Of a stretch of DNA of 48,733 nt, positions 18,390 through 26,752 are shown piece by piece. Both the position numbers and the translations under genes were made by a program. Below the pieces are notes generated by a model that searched no databases, was not told the DNA's origin, and was given only the letters and a program-made list of their open reading frames with translations. Source of the DNA: Pseudomonadota bacterium (GTDB lineage: Bacteria > Pseudomonadota > Alphaproteobacteria > Sphingomonadales > Sphingomonadaceae); NCBI GenBank assembly GCA_023433305.1, contig JAEZCZ010000028.1:1-48733 (forward strand). Direction: 5' to 3'. Every line of letters starts with the position of its first letter. The stretch's first letter is position 1.

Positions 18390-19688
18390 ATGGCCAAGGA
18401 TTTCGCCGCGTCCGAGGATCCGGCCGTCCAGGCGCAGCTCGACCGGCTTGCACGGCTCGAGCTGCCGCAAGGCAAGCTCGGCCTCGACGTGATCCGCGAA
18501 CTGCTCGCCCGGCTCGGCGATCCGCAGTTGCGCCTGCCGCCGGTATTCCACGTGGCCGGGACCAACGGCAAAGGCTCGACTTGCGCTTACCTGCGCGCGA
18601 TTCTCGAAGCCGAAGGGTTCACCGTTCACACCGCCATCAAGCCGCACCTGGTCCGCTACAACGAGCGCATCCGCATCGCCGGAGAGCTGGTCTCGGATGC
18701 CGAGCTGGCTTCGCTGCTCGAGGAAGTCCTCGACCTCGGTGAGGACCTCGGCCCGAGCTTCTTCGAAGTCACCACCGCCGCCACCTTCCTCGCCTTCGCG
18801 CGCCATCCGGCCGACGCCTGCGTGATCGAGGTCGGCCTCGGCGGCCGGTTCGACGCCACCAACGTGCTCGAACAGCCCGCCGCCTGCGGGATTGCCACCC
18901 TCGGCATCGACCACGAATCCTTTCTCCTCGTCCCCGACGAAGGCGTGCCGGAAGATCCCATGTGCCGTATCGCCTTCGAGAAGGCGGGCATCGCACGCCC
19001 CGGGTCGCCGCTGGTCACCCAGAACTACGCCGAGGATGTCGAGCTCGAGATCGAGCGCCGCGCGGGCCTCGCCGGCGCCCCCTTGCACATGCGTGGCCGC
19101 GATTGGTGGGCGGAAGTCGGCGATGACGCGATCGAATACCGCGACCGCCACGGGGCGCTGACGCTGCCCCTCCCGCAGCTCCCCGGCCGCCACCAGGGCG
19201 ACAACGCCGCGCTCGCGGTCGCCATGCTGCGCCACCAGGACACCGTGACCGCGTCCGCCGCCGCCATGGCCGAAGGCATCCGTAGCGCCCGCTGGCCCGC
19301 GCGCCTGCAACGTCTCGGCAACGGCCCGCTCACCGCGCTCGCCCCCGGCCGCCAGGTCTGGCTCGACGGCGGCCACAACGCCGACGCCGGCCTCGCCATC
19401 GGCCGCCATTTCGCCGGTCAGCGGCTGCATCTGGTGATCGGCATGCTCGCCAACCGCTATCCGAAAGCGATCATCGATCCGCTCCAGGGCCGCCTCGAGA
19501 GCATCACCGCCGTCCCGATCGAGGGCAGCGAGAGCCACGCCGCCGAAGCCTTCCCCGGCGCCCGCTGGGCACGCGACGTGGCCGAGGCGCTGAGCGAGCT
19601 GCCCGACGACGGGCTGCCGGTCCTGATCGCCGGGTCGCTCTATCTGGCAGGCAAAGTCCTCGCGGCGAACGAGGAAATTCCCGACTAA
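18390..19688 (+). CDS. folC: Bifunctional folylpolyglutamate synthase / dihydrofolate synthase
   Basis: The 432-residue Mur-ligase-like enzyme adds glutamate to dihydropteroate and to folates. The P-loop is GTNGKGST (57-64). The Mur-ligase central domain includes FFEVTTAATFLAFA and IEVGLGGRFDATNV. The C-terminal domain has VWLDGGHNADAG. It begins 7 bases after the accD stop, so it ends the trpBA-accD-folC operon. Its stop is only 6 bases from that of the convergent MFS gene. Confidence 0.94.
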   Translation: MAKDFAASEDPAVQAQLDRLARLELPQGKLGLDVIRELLARLGDPQLRLPPVFHVAGTNGKGSTCAYLRAILEAEGFTVHTAIKPHLVRYNERIRIAGELVSDAELASLLEEVLDLGEDLGPSFFEVTTAATFLAFARHPADACVIEVGLGGRFDATNVLEQPAACGIATLGIDHESFLLVPDEGVPEDPMCRIAFEKAGIARPGSPLVTQNYAEDVELEIERRAGLAGAPLHMRGRDWWAEVGDDAIEYRDRHGALTLPLPQLPGRHQGDNAALAVAMLRHQDTVTASAAAMAEGIRSARWPARLQRLGNGPLTALAPGRQVWLDGGHNADAGLAIGRHFAGQRLHLVIGMLANRYPKAIIDPLQGRLESITAVPIEGSESHAAEAFPGARWARDVAEALSELPDDGLPVLIAGSLYLAGKVLAANEEIPD

Positions 19689-19694
19689 GCCGGC

Positions 19695-21041
19695 TCAGAC
19701 CGGCGGATCGTCCCTCGCATCGCCAGGTCCGACTTCGCCGGCCGTGCCCATCGCCGCGTCGACCAGGCCCGTCCGCATCATCCACCAGAACAGGACGATG
19801 CCCGGCAAGGCGAGCACGGTCGTAAGCAGATAGAAGTTCACATAGCCGAACGCCTCGATCAGGCTGCCTGCGGTGGTGCCGGTGAGAAAACGGCCGACGA
19901 TGCTCGCTCCGGCGCTGATCAGGGCGTACTGCGCAGCCGTGAAGCGAAGGTCGCAGAGGGCCGAGAAGTACGCGACCACCACGACGCCGCCGTATCCGCT
20001 GGCGAAGTTCTCGAACCCGATCGCCGCGGCCATGCCAACATTCGAATGACCCGCTGCCGCCAGCCCGGCGAAGCTCAGGTTCGAAATGGCCATCAGGATC
20101 AGCGCGATCAGCACCGACCGCTTGAGCCCGAGACGCGCATAGAGGATGCCGCCGACGAACACACCCACGATCAACGCCCAGACCCCGATCCCAACGTCGT
20201 AGATGGCAATCTCGTCGTTGCTGAATCCCAGGTCGTCGAACAGGAGCCGGAAAGTCAGGTTGGCGAGCGTATCGCCGATCTTGTGAACCAGAATGAAGGC
20301 CAGGACGAGAAAAGCCCCGCTCCGCCGGAAGAACTCCGCGAAGGGACCCGCTACGGCGTTCCACATCTCGGCCACGCCGCGCTTGGCCGCCACAACCTGT
20401 CGTCTTGCAGGCTCTCCCAGCACCAAGGCGGTCAGCATCGCCGGCAGCGCGAATACTGCGCATGTCATGTACGCCGCTTCCCAGCCCCACCGCGCGGCGA
20501 CGACTAGGGCCAGCGCCCCCGCCCCGGCCGCGCCGATACGCCAGCCATACTGGCTCATTCCCGATCCGGTGCCGAGTTGGTACGGCTTGAGGGTCTCGAT
20601 GCGGTAGGCGTCGATGACGATGTCGAATGTCGCGCCGGCGATGCCCAGCAGCACAGCTGAGGTGGCGGTCCAGACAATGTCAGCCTTGGGGTCGGCCAGG
20701 GCGAGATTGATCGTCGCGGCGATGACCAGCAGCCCTACCAGGATCATCCAGGATACGCGCTGGCCGAGCCTGCCAAGGATCGGCAATCTCACCCCGTCCA
20801 CGACCCATGCCCAGAGGAACTTCAGGTTATAGACGAGAAACGCGAGCGTGAAGGCGGTGATGGTGGACTTCTCGATGCCATCTTGCGCCAGCCGCGTTGT
20901 CAGCGTTGCGGCCAGCAAGGCAAAGGGAAAGCCGGACGACACACCCAGGAAGAAAGCGGCAAGCGATTCCTTCTCGAGATAGGGCATGACGGATTGCCAT
21001 AGGCCGCGTCGTTCGGCTGATTCGATCGCCGCGTCGGTCAT
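19695..21041 (-). CDS. AmpG-like MFS transporter
   Basis: The protein (448 residues from the ATG at 21041) has about twelve membrane helices. Segments FFLGVSSGFPFALLAATLTTRLAQ, YNLKFLWAWVVDGVRLP and DAYRIETLKPYQLGTGSGMSQYGWRIG match the AmpG family of anhydromuropeptide permeases, which return cell-wall GlcNAc-anhydroMurNAc peptides to the cytosol. No beta-lactamase or ampR gene is nearby, so a role in peptidoglycan recycling is inferred from family only. GAGGGAG lies upstream of the chosen ATG; an upstream extension (to 21119) is arginine-rich and non-hydrophobic and is rejected. Confidence 0.85.
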   Translation of the reverse strand: MTDAAIESAERRGLWQSVMPYLEKESLAAFFLGVSSGFPFALLAATLTTRLAQDGIEKSTITAFTLAFLVYNLKFLWAWVVDGVRLPILGRLGQRVSWMILVGLLVIAATINLALADPKADIVWTATSAVLLGIAGATFDIVIDAYRIETLKPYQLGTGSGMSQYGWRIGAAGAGALALVVAARWGWEAAYMTCAVFALPAMLTALVLGEPARRQVVAAKRGVAEMWNAVAGPFAEFFRRSGAFLVLAFILVHKIGDTLANLTFRLLFDDLGFSNDEIAIYDVGIGVWALIVGVFVGGILYARLGLKRSVLIALILMAISNLSFAGLAAAGHSNVGMAAAIGFENFASGYGGVVVVAYFSALCDLRFTAAQYALISAGASIVGRFLTGTTAGSLIEAFGYVNFYLLTTVLALPGIVLFWWMMRTGLVDAAMGTAGEVGPGDARDDPPV

Positions 21042-21103
21042 CCGAAAGCTCCCTCTTGACTGTGGCGGCACCCTAGCCGCGCGGCGGATATTGGGAAGGC
21101 TGG

Positions 21104-22030
21104 ATGAACGCCCCCTCAACAGTTAAGGCGCGCGCCATGTCATCGTCCGAAAAACCCGCCGGCGAACGCATCGCCAAGCTGCTTGCCCGCGCGGGTGTCG
21201 CCAGCCGGCGCGAGGTCGAGCGGATGATCGCCGATCGCCGCATCGCGCTCAACGGCGGGGTGATCGAAACGCCCGCGACGATCCTGCCCAACTTGCGTGG
21301 GGTCACCGTGGACGGAAAGCCGGTTGCCGGGGCCGAGCCGACCCGGCTGTTCCGCTTCCACAAACCCGCCGGCCTCATCACGGCCGAGCGCGATCCGCGC
21401 GGACGGCCGACGATCTACAATGCGCTTCGAAACGCCCTGCCCAAGGGCGCGCCACGCTTGATGCCTGTGGGGCGGCTCGACTTCAACACCGAGGGGCTGC
21501 TCCTTCTCACCAACGACGGCGGCTTCAAGCGCGAGCTCGAGCTTCCCTCGAGCGGCATTCCGCGGACTTATCGCGCGCGGACGTTCGGCAAGGTCAGCCA
21601 GGCCCAGCTCGAAGACCTGATGGACGGGATCGCGATCGAAGGCATTCGCTACGGCCCGATCAACGCCAACCTTGAGCGGCGCACCGGCCAGAACCAATGG
21701 GTCGAGCTCACCCTGACCGAAGGCAAGAACCGCGAGGTCCGCCGCGTGCTCGAACATCTCGGGCTGGAAGTCTCTCGCCTGCTCCGCACGTCCTATGGGC
21801 CGTTCGAGCTCGGCGACCTGGCCAAGGGCGCCGCGGTCGAGGTGCGCAAGGAAGAGCTGGAGCGATTCCGGAGCTCGCTCAGAAAATCCTCGCCCGAACG
21901 GGGGGGTGGCAGCCCGCAAGGGTCGACCGAGGCCCGGCGGCAAGCGCCGCGTTCGCCGCGGCCCCCCTCCCCCACCACCGCTTCGCGACGGCGGTCGCCC
22001 TCCCTGCCCCGGGGAGGACCGAAGAAATGA
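21104..22030 (+). CDS. rluB: RsuA/RluB-family rRNA pseudouridine synthase
   Basis: The 308-residue product has an N-terminal S4 RNA-binding domain (RIAKLLARAGVASRREVERMI, about 19-75), then the RsuA-type catalytic domain with aspartate in VGRLDFNTEGLLLLTNDG. The C-terminus after about residue 255 is a disordered tail rich in arginine, serine and proline. It makes a pseudouridine in ribosomal RNA, probably 23S if RluB-like; the exact target cannot be told from sequence alone. GGGAAGG precedes the ATG at 21104; ATG at 21137 is an alternative. Its stop overlaps the rsmD start (ATGA). Confidence 0.9.
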   Translation: MNAPSTVKARAMSSSEKPAGERIAKLLARAGVASRREVERMIADRRIALNGGVIETPATILPNLRGVTVDGKPVAGAEPTRLFRFHKPAGLITAERDPRGRPTIYNALRNALPKGAPRLMPVGRLDFNTEGLLLLTNDGGFKRELELPSSGIPRTYRARTFGKVSQAQLEDLMDGIAIEGIRYGPINANLERRTGQNQWVELTLTEGKNREVRRVLEHLGLEVSRLLRTSYGPFELGDLAKGAAVEVRKEELERFRSSLRKSSPERGGGSPQGSTEARRQAPRSPRPPSPTTASRRRSPSLPRGGPKK

Positions 22031-22578
22031 GGATCATCGCCGGCGAATGGCGGCGGCGGCAGCTTCGCGCGCCCCCCGGCGAAGCGACCCGTCCCTCCGC
22101 CGATCGCACCCGCGAAACGCTGTTCGCGATGCTCACCAGCCGCCTCGGCAGCTTCGAAGGGCTGCGCGTCGCGGATCTCTTCGCCGGATCGGGAGCGCTC
22201 GGTCTCGAAGCGCTGTCGCGCGGCGCGGCGAGCTGTCTGTTCGTCGAACAGGACGCGGCCGCCATTCGCGCGCTGCGTGCGAACATCGCCGCGCTCAGGG
22301 CGCAGCCGCAATGCGAGGTAAGGGCAAGTTCGGTCATGCAACTCGGCCCCGCTGCCGCGCCGCTCGACCTCATCCTGCTCGATCCACCCTACCACACCGG
22401 CGCTGCCGGCGTCGCGCTCGACCGACTGCATCGGCTCGGCTGGATCGGTGCCGCGTCGTGGATCGCGGTCGAGACCGCGCACGATGAGAAGGTTCAGGTC
22501 AAGGCGCTCGACGTGGAAGCCGAACGCAAGGTGGGCAAGGCGCTGCTCACGCTCTTGCGCTTGCCCTCCCAAGGCTGA
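22027..22578 (+). CDS. rsmD: 16S rRNA (guanine(966)-N(2))-methyltransferase
   Basis: The 183-residue protein begins MRIIAGEWRRRQLRAP and contains PSADRTRETLFAML, the typical RsmD lead, then SAM motif I VADLFAGSGALGLEALSRGA and the N6/N2 methyltransferase motif IV LLDPPY. It methylates G966 of 16S rRNA near the P site. The start overlaps the pseudouridine synthase stop by 4 bases, so two rRNA-modifying enzymes are co-translated. Its last 32 bases overlap the convergent MFS gene. Confidence 0.94.
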   Translation: MRIIAGEWRRRQLRAPPGEATRPSADRTRETLFAMLTSRLGSFEGLRVADLFAGSGALGLEALSRGAASCLFVEQDAAAIRALRANIAALRAQPQCEVRASSVMQLGPAAAPLDLILLDPPYHTGAAGVALDRLHRLGWIGAASWIAVETAHDEKVQVKALDVEAERKVGKALLTLLRLPSQG

Positions 22579-23812
22579 CGCCCACGAGAGTGATCAATCC
22601 CGCCGCGCTGAGAAACAGGCCGATAAGCCCGATACCGCCTGCCGCACTCAGCATCTGCGCCGCGATCGGCGCCACGGCGCCGCCGACGATACCGCCGCCG
22701 TTGAACGCCACCGACATGCCGGTGTAGCGCACCGTCACCGGAAACAGGCTCGGCATCCACCCGCCGAGGGGGCCATAAACGTACCCCATCACGAACAGCC
22801 CGGCCGCGAGGGTGAGAAACACCAGCAGTAGCGAGCCACCGGCCAGGACCGGGCCGAACACCAGGCCGAGCAGAACGGTCGCTCCGGCACCCCATGCGAG
22901 CATGCGCCGCGCGCTCGTCCGGTCCGAACCGATCGCGGCAAGCACGATCCCGAGTGCCAGGAACAGGTTGGCCGCGAGCTGCAACGCCAGCATCGTCTCG
23001 CGCGAGACGCCGCGCTCGGCGGTCATGTGGCTGAGCGCGAAAGCCGTCGACAGATAGAAGATCGCGAATGCCGACACGACCCCCGCGCTCGCGGCGAGCG
23101 TCGGGGCCCAGTGCCGACGCAGCAAGGTGCCGAGCGGCACACGCGGCGGGGGCGCCTGCTCGAGCGCTTCCTTGTAGGCCGGCGTCTCGCCGATCCGCAG
23201 CCGCACCCACAGGCCGAGCGCGACCAGGACCGCGCTGAGCAGGAAGGGAATGCGCCAGCCCCAGGCGTTGAAGGCTTGCTCGTCGAGGGCGAGCCCGAGC
23301 AGGAGGAACAGCCCGTTCGCCGCGAGGAAGCCGATCGGGGCGCCCAGCTGCGGCGCCGATCCGAAACGGGCCTCCCATCCCTTTGGCGCGTTCTCGACCG
23401 CCAGCAGGGTCGCACCGCCCCACTCGCCTCCGAGCCCGAAACCCTGGCCGAAGCGGAGAATGCACAGCAGCAGCGGCGCAACCCAACCAATCATCGCGTA
23501 AGTCGGCAGGAAGGCGATCAGGAGCGTCGAGATGCCCATCAGCAGCAGCGAGGCGACCAGCGTCGACTTGCGGCCCATCCGGTCGCCGAAGTGGCCGAAG
23601 GCGATCGCGCCCACCGGACGGGCGACGAAGGCCAGGCCAAAGCTCATGAAGCTCAGCAATTGCTGGGCGGCGACGCTTTCCGCGGGAAAGAACAGCGGCC
23701 CGAAGACCAGCGCGGCGGCGGTCGCATAGACGTAGAAATCGTAGAATTCGACGGCCGTCCCGACGGTCGCGGCGGCCAGGACCCGGCGATGTTTGCGCAG
23801 CGGTGATGCCAT
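22547..23812 (-). CDS. MFS transporter, metabolite:H+ symporter (ShiA/ProP-like) family
   Basis: About twelve membrane helices over 421 residues. The opening EFYDFYVYATAAALVFGPLFFP, the loop motif GHFGDRMGRKSTL, the RFGQGFGLGGEWGGATLL stretch and GWRIPFLLSA are characteristic of metabolite:H+ symporters such as ShiA, KgtP and ProP. The substrate (organic acid, shikimate, osmolyte) cannot be told. The ATG at 23812 has GGAGGGAAG immediately upstream, so it is preferred over a start 36 bases earlier. The 3' end overlaps rsmD by 32 bases tail to tail. Confidence 0.88.
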   Translation of the reverse strand: MASPLRKHRRVLAAATVGTAVEFYDFYVYATAAALVFGPLFFPAESVAAQQLLSFMSFGLAFVARPVGAIAFGHFGDRMGRKSTLVASLLLMGISTLLIAFLPTYAMIGWVAPLLLCILRFGQGFGLGGEWGGATLLAVENAPKGWEARFGSAPQLGAPIGFLAANGLFLLLGLALDEQAFNAWGWRIPFLLSAVLVALGLWVRLRIGETPAYKEALEQAPPPRVPLGTLLRRHWAPTLAASAGVVSAFAIFYLSTAFALSHMTAERGVSRETMLALQLAANLFLALGIVLAAIGSDRTSARRMLAWGAGATVLLGLVFGPVLAGGSLLLVFLTLAAGLFVMGYVYGPLGGWMPSLFPVTVRYTGMSVAFNGGGIVGGAVAPIAAQMLSAAGGIGLIGLFLSAAGLITLVGVSLGRASARA

Positions 23813-23880
23813 GCTTCCCTCCCCAGGGATCGCTGCGGGGGAACTCATGGCGAGTCAAGCGCGTCACTTGCCCGCAAGGA

Positions 23881-23915
23881 AAAGGCCACCCGAATTTGCT
23901 CCGGGTGGCCTTTTC
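23881..23915 (-). terminator. Strong bidirectional rho-independent terminator
   Basis: A perfect 13-base inverted repeat AAAAGGCCACCCG / CGGGTGGCCTTTT encloses a 9-base loop and carries T-runs in both directions. It starts 20 bases after the stop of the minus-strand gene ending at 23935 and so terminates it. It also shields the MFS gene start at 23812 from that transcript. Confidence 0.9.
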
Positions 23916-23934
23916 GTGATGCTCGAATGCCCGA

Positions 23935-24342
23935 TCAGCCGCCGCGATCGGCGCGTTCGCTGGCGGGCTCACCCGGCCAGTATCCGAGCGCGCGCGACTT
24001 GCCCGGAGCACCGCCTTCGCCCGGGTTCTGGCAGTTGTCCTGCAGCGTGCGCGTACAGACCGGATAAGTCTTGTTGAAAGCCTGCGGCGGAGGCGCGGTC
24101 ACGTTACCCGGATTGTTGTGCGTGACGACTGCCGGCGATCCGGGGTTCGGGTCCACCGTAACGGTTCCATCCGCGTTGTGCGTCACGGTAGCCGAAGAGC
24201 CCGGGTTGGGCGTCACGGTCGTCGTAGGCGGCAGCGGCCGCGCCTGGGCATTGGCCTCGTCGGCCGTTTGCTGGGCGTTAAGCGCCGCGGGAGCGGTGGC
24301 CATTACCAACGCCGCGACACCAGCCTTGAGAAGGGTACGCAT
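23935..24342 (-). CDS. Secreted/periplasmic repeat protein of unknown function
   Basis: The 135-residue product has a signal peptide (cleavage near ALNA-Q, residue 23), then a low-complexity mature part with two tandem 20-residue units (residues 44-63 and 64-83) sharing a NPGSxAxVTHN core, followed by a region with two cysteines (C96, C104) that could form one disulfide. No known domain is recognised. GGAG precedes the ATG. An EcfG-type stress promoter (24378-24403) sits just upstream and a strong terminator just downstream, so it is a monocistronic gene probably induced in the general stress response. Function is unknown. Confidence 0.8.
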   Translation of the reverse strand: MRTLLKAGVAALVMATAPAALNAQQTADEANAQARPLPPTTTVTPNPGSSATVTHNADGTVTVDPNPGSPAVVTHNNPGNVTAPPPQAFNKTYPVCTRTLQDNCQNPGEGGAPGKSRALGYWPGEPASERADRGG

Positions 24343-24377
24343 GGTCTTTCTCCATCATTCCTTCGTCCGGGGAGGGG

Positions 24378-24403
24378 AACGAGCTTCGCCGCCACGGGGT
24401 TCC
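24378..24403 (-). promoter_or_regulatory. EcfG-type (general stress sigma factor) promoter
   Basis: On the minus strand the sequence reads GGAAC, 17 bases, CGTT, matching the -35/-10 consensus GGAAC-N16/17-CGTT of the alphaproteobacterial general stress sigma factor EcfG. The expected transcript start is near 24370, giving a leader of roughly 28 bases before the ATG at 24342. A match of this kind would occur by chance about once in a window this size, so its exact placement is the main support. Confidence 0.65.
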
Positions 24404-24430
24404 GTCACCAGGCTTGCGCCCCAGAGGGCC

Positions 24431-24445
24431 GTTCCCTAGTTGTTC
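24431..24445 (+). promoter_or_regulatory. Candidate SOS (LexA) box at the UvrD-type helicase gene
   Basis: The sequence GTTC-CCTAGTT-GTTC matches the alphaproteobacterial LexA operator GTTC-N7-GTTC exactly. It ends 28 bases before the preferred start codon of the helicase gene. The same pattern precedes recA in this window. One or two such matches would be expected by chance across both strands of 48.7 kb, but not at this location before a repair gene. Confidence 0.6.
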
Positions 24446-24472
24446 GCAGTGACTTACCCCCCGGATCCCGCC

Positions 24473-26752
24473 GTGACCGAACCCGTGGATGCGCCTGCCT
24501 GGCTCGATGGTTTGAACCCGCCGCAGAGGCAGGCGGTGCTGACGACAGAGGGGCCGGTGCTGATGCTCGCGGGCGCCGGAACCGGCAAGACCGCGGCCCT
24601 CACGGCGCGTCTCGCCTACCTGATCCGCACCCGCCGCGCCTGGCCGAGCGAGATCCTGTGCGTCACCTTCACCAACAAGGCTGCGCGCGAGATGCGCCAT
24701 CGCGTGGGGCAGCTCATCGGTGACGCTGTGGAAGGCATGCCGTGGCTCGGCACCTTCCACTCGATTTGCGCCAAGATGCTCCGAAGGCACGCCGAGCTGG
24801 TTGGCCTGCAGAGCAACTACACGATCATCGACACCGACGACCAACTGCGCGTCCTCAAGCAACTGATCGCGGACAACGGTCTCGACGAGAAGCGCTGGCC
24901 GGCGCGCCAGCTCGCCGGGCTGATCGACCGCTGGAAGAACCGCGGGCTCAATCCTGAGGACCTCGATGCCGCCGAGAACGAGGCCTACGCCAACGGCAAG
25001 GGCCAGCAGATGTACGCACTTTATCAGGCTAGGCTGAAGGCGCTCAACGCCTGCGACTTCGGCGACCTGATGCTCCACATGCTCAACGTGTTCCGGAACG
25101 ATCACGAAGTGCTCAGTGGCTATATGAAGCGCTTCATTTACATCATGGTGGACGAGTACCAGGACACCAACGCGGTCCAGTATCTGTGGCTTCGGCTCCT
25201 GGCGCAGAGCCGCAAGAACATCTGCGTGGTGGGCGACGACGACCAGTCCATCTATTCATGGCGCGGCGCAGAAGTCGCCAATATCTTGCGGTTCGAAAAG
25301 GATTTTCCTGGAGCGACGGTTATCCGGCTCGAGCAGAATTATCGCTCCACGCCGCAGATCCTGGCCGCCGCATCGGGGTTGATATCGGCCAACAGCGGCC
25401 GTCTCGGCAAGACGCTCTGGACCGAACTGCCCCCCGGCGAAAAAGTCCGCGTCATCGGCGTCTGGGACGCCCCAGAGGAAGCCCGCCGGGTCGGCGAAGA
25501 GATCGAGCGGCTCGAGCGCGAAGGCCTTCCGCTCGAGCAGGTCGCGATCCTCGTGCGCGCGCAGTACCAGACCCGCGAGTTCGAAGACCGTTTCATACAA
25601 ATCGGGCTCAACTATCGGATTGTAGGCGGTTTTCGCTTTTACGAACGCGCCGAGATCCGCGATGCCCTGGCTTACCTTCGCCTCATCGCCCAGCCCGCCG
25701 ACGATCTCGCCTTCGAACGCATCCACAACCAGCCCAAGCGCGGCCTCGGCGCCAAGGCGCTCGAGGCCATGCACCGTCACGCCCGCGCCACCGGTCTTCC
25801 CCTCGCCGCCGCCGCGCTCCAGCTAGCCGACAGCGACGAGCTGCCCGCCCGCGCGCGCGCTACCATCGCGAACCTGATGGGCGCGTTCTTGCGCTGGCGC
25901 GAGATGGCCGACACGGTCACGCCCTCGGAACTGCTCCGTACCGTGCTCGAAGAGACGGGCTACAATGCGATGCTCCAGGCTGAGCGGAGCGCGGAAAGCG
26001 CCGGGCGGCAGGACAACCTCGTCGAACTCGCCCGCGCCATGGAAGAATACGAAACGCTCGGCGACTTCCTCGAACACGTCAGCCTGGTCATGGACAACGA
26101 CGCGGCCGACGACACCGAGAAGGTCACGATCATGACCATTCACGCCGCCAAGGGGCTGGAGTTCGGCCACGTGTTCCTGCCGGGCTGGGAAGAAGGCGTC
26201 TTCCCCAGCCAGCGCGCGCTCGACGAAGGCGGCCTTGCCAGCCTCGAGGAGGAACGCCGGCTCGCCTATGTCGCCATCACCCGGGCACGGCGGCGCTGCA
26301 CGATCCTTCATGCCGCCAACCGGCGCATCTATGGCCAGTGGACGAGCTCGATCCCCTCGCGCTTCATCGGCGAGCTTCCACAGGAGCACGTCAACGCCGA
26401 GACGACGATGACGGGCGGCGCCTCGTTGTGGCGAGCCAATTGGCAGGAGCAGGAGGACCCGTTCGCGCACGTCAGCACCGCGCGGCCGGACCGCAGTCAG
26501 GCGCGCGGACCCGGATGGCAACGGGCACTCTCAACCGGCTACGACACCGTGCCCAAACGGCTCGCCGAACCGGGCCGAAGCGCGGCCAGCTTCGCCGCCA
26601 AGCCGCGAACCGACATCGCGATCGGAGCGCGCGTGTTCCATGACAAGTTCGGCTACGGCGATGTGGTGGGCCAGGAAGGCAACAAGCTCGAGATCGAGTT
26701 CGAGGCGAGCGGCAGAAAACGGGTGATCGACAGCTTCGTCAAGCCGGCGTGA
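24473..26752 (+). CDS. uvrD: UvrD/PcrA-type ATP-dependent DNA helicase
   Basis: A superfamily 1A 3'-5' helicase of 759 residues used in nucleotide excision and mismatch repair and in removing RecA filaments. Visible motifs: Q-motif NPPQRQAV, Walker A AGAGTGKT (33-40), Ia TFTNKAA, II DEYQDTN, III GDDDQSIYSWRGA, IV LEQNYRST, V TIHAAKGLEF, VI VAITRARRR. A Tudor-like C-terminal segment GARVFHDKFGYGDVV is typical of the family. I choose GTG 24473 because starts at 24440 (TTG) or 24449 (GTG) overlap or abut the LexA-type box. The gene has no strong Shine-Dalgarno site. Its 3' end overlaps the TetR gene by 14 bases. Confidence 0.93.
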   Translation: MTEPVDAPAWLDGLNPPQRQAVLTTEGPVLMLAGAGTGKTAALTARLAYLIRTRRAWPSEILCVTFTNKAAREMRHRVGQLIGDAVEGMPWLGTFHSICAKMLRRHAELVGLQSNYTIIDTDDQLRVLKQLIADNGLDEKRWPARQLAGLIDRWKNRGLNPEDLDAAENEAYANGKGQQMYALYQARLKALNACDFGDLMLHMLNVFRNDHEVLSGYMKRFIYIMVDEYQDTNAVQYLWLRLLAQSRKNICVVGDDDQSIYSWRGAEVANILRFEKDFPGATVIRLEQNYRSTPQILAAASGLISANSGRLGKTLWTELPPGEKVRVIGVWDAPEEARRVGEEIERLEREGLPLEQVAILVRAQYQTREFEDRFIQIGLNYRIVGGFRFYERAEIRDALAYLRLIAQPADDLAFERIHNQPKRGLGAKALEAMHRHARATGLPLAAAALQLADSDELPARARATIANLMGAFLRWREMADTVTPSELLRTVLEETGYNAMLQAERSAESAGRQDNLVELARAMEEYETLGDFLEHVSLVMDNDAADDTEKVTIMTIHAAKGLEFGHVFLPGWEEGVFPSQRALDEGGLASLEEERRLAYVAITRARRRCTILHAANRRIYGQWTSSIPSRFIGELPQEHVNAETTMTGGASLWRANWQEQEDPFAHVSTARPDRSQARGPGWQRALSTGYDTVPKRLAEPGRSAASFAAKPRTDIAIGARVFHDKFGYGDVVGQEGNKLEIEFEASGRKRVIDSFVKPA

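Noticed and set aside
22494..24011. Long minus-strand frame of 505 codons overlapping the MFS gene
   Set aside because: It is an out-of-frame shadow of the GC-rich transporter gene, arginine-rich with no domain and no ribosome binding site.
24440..24472. TTG at 24440 or GTG at 24449 as the helicase start
   Set aside because: Both overlap or abut the LexA-type box and have no ribosome binding site; GTG 24473 leaves a full helicase N-terminus.
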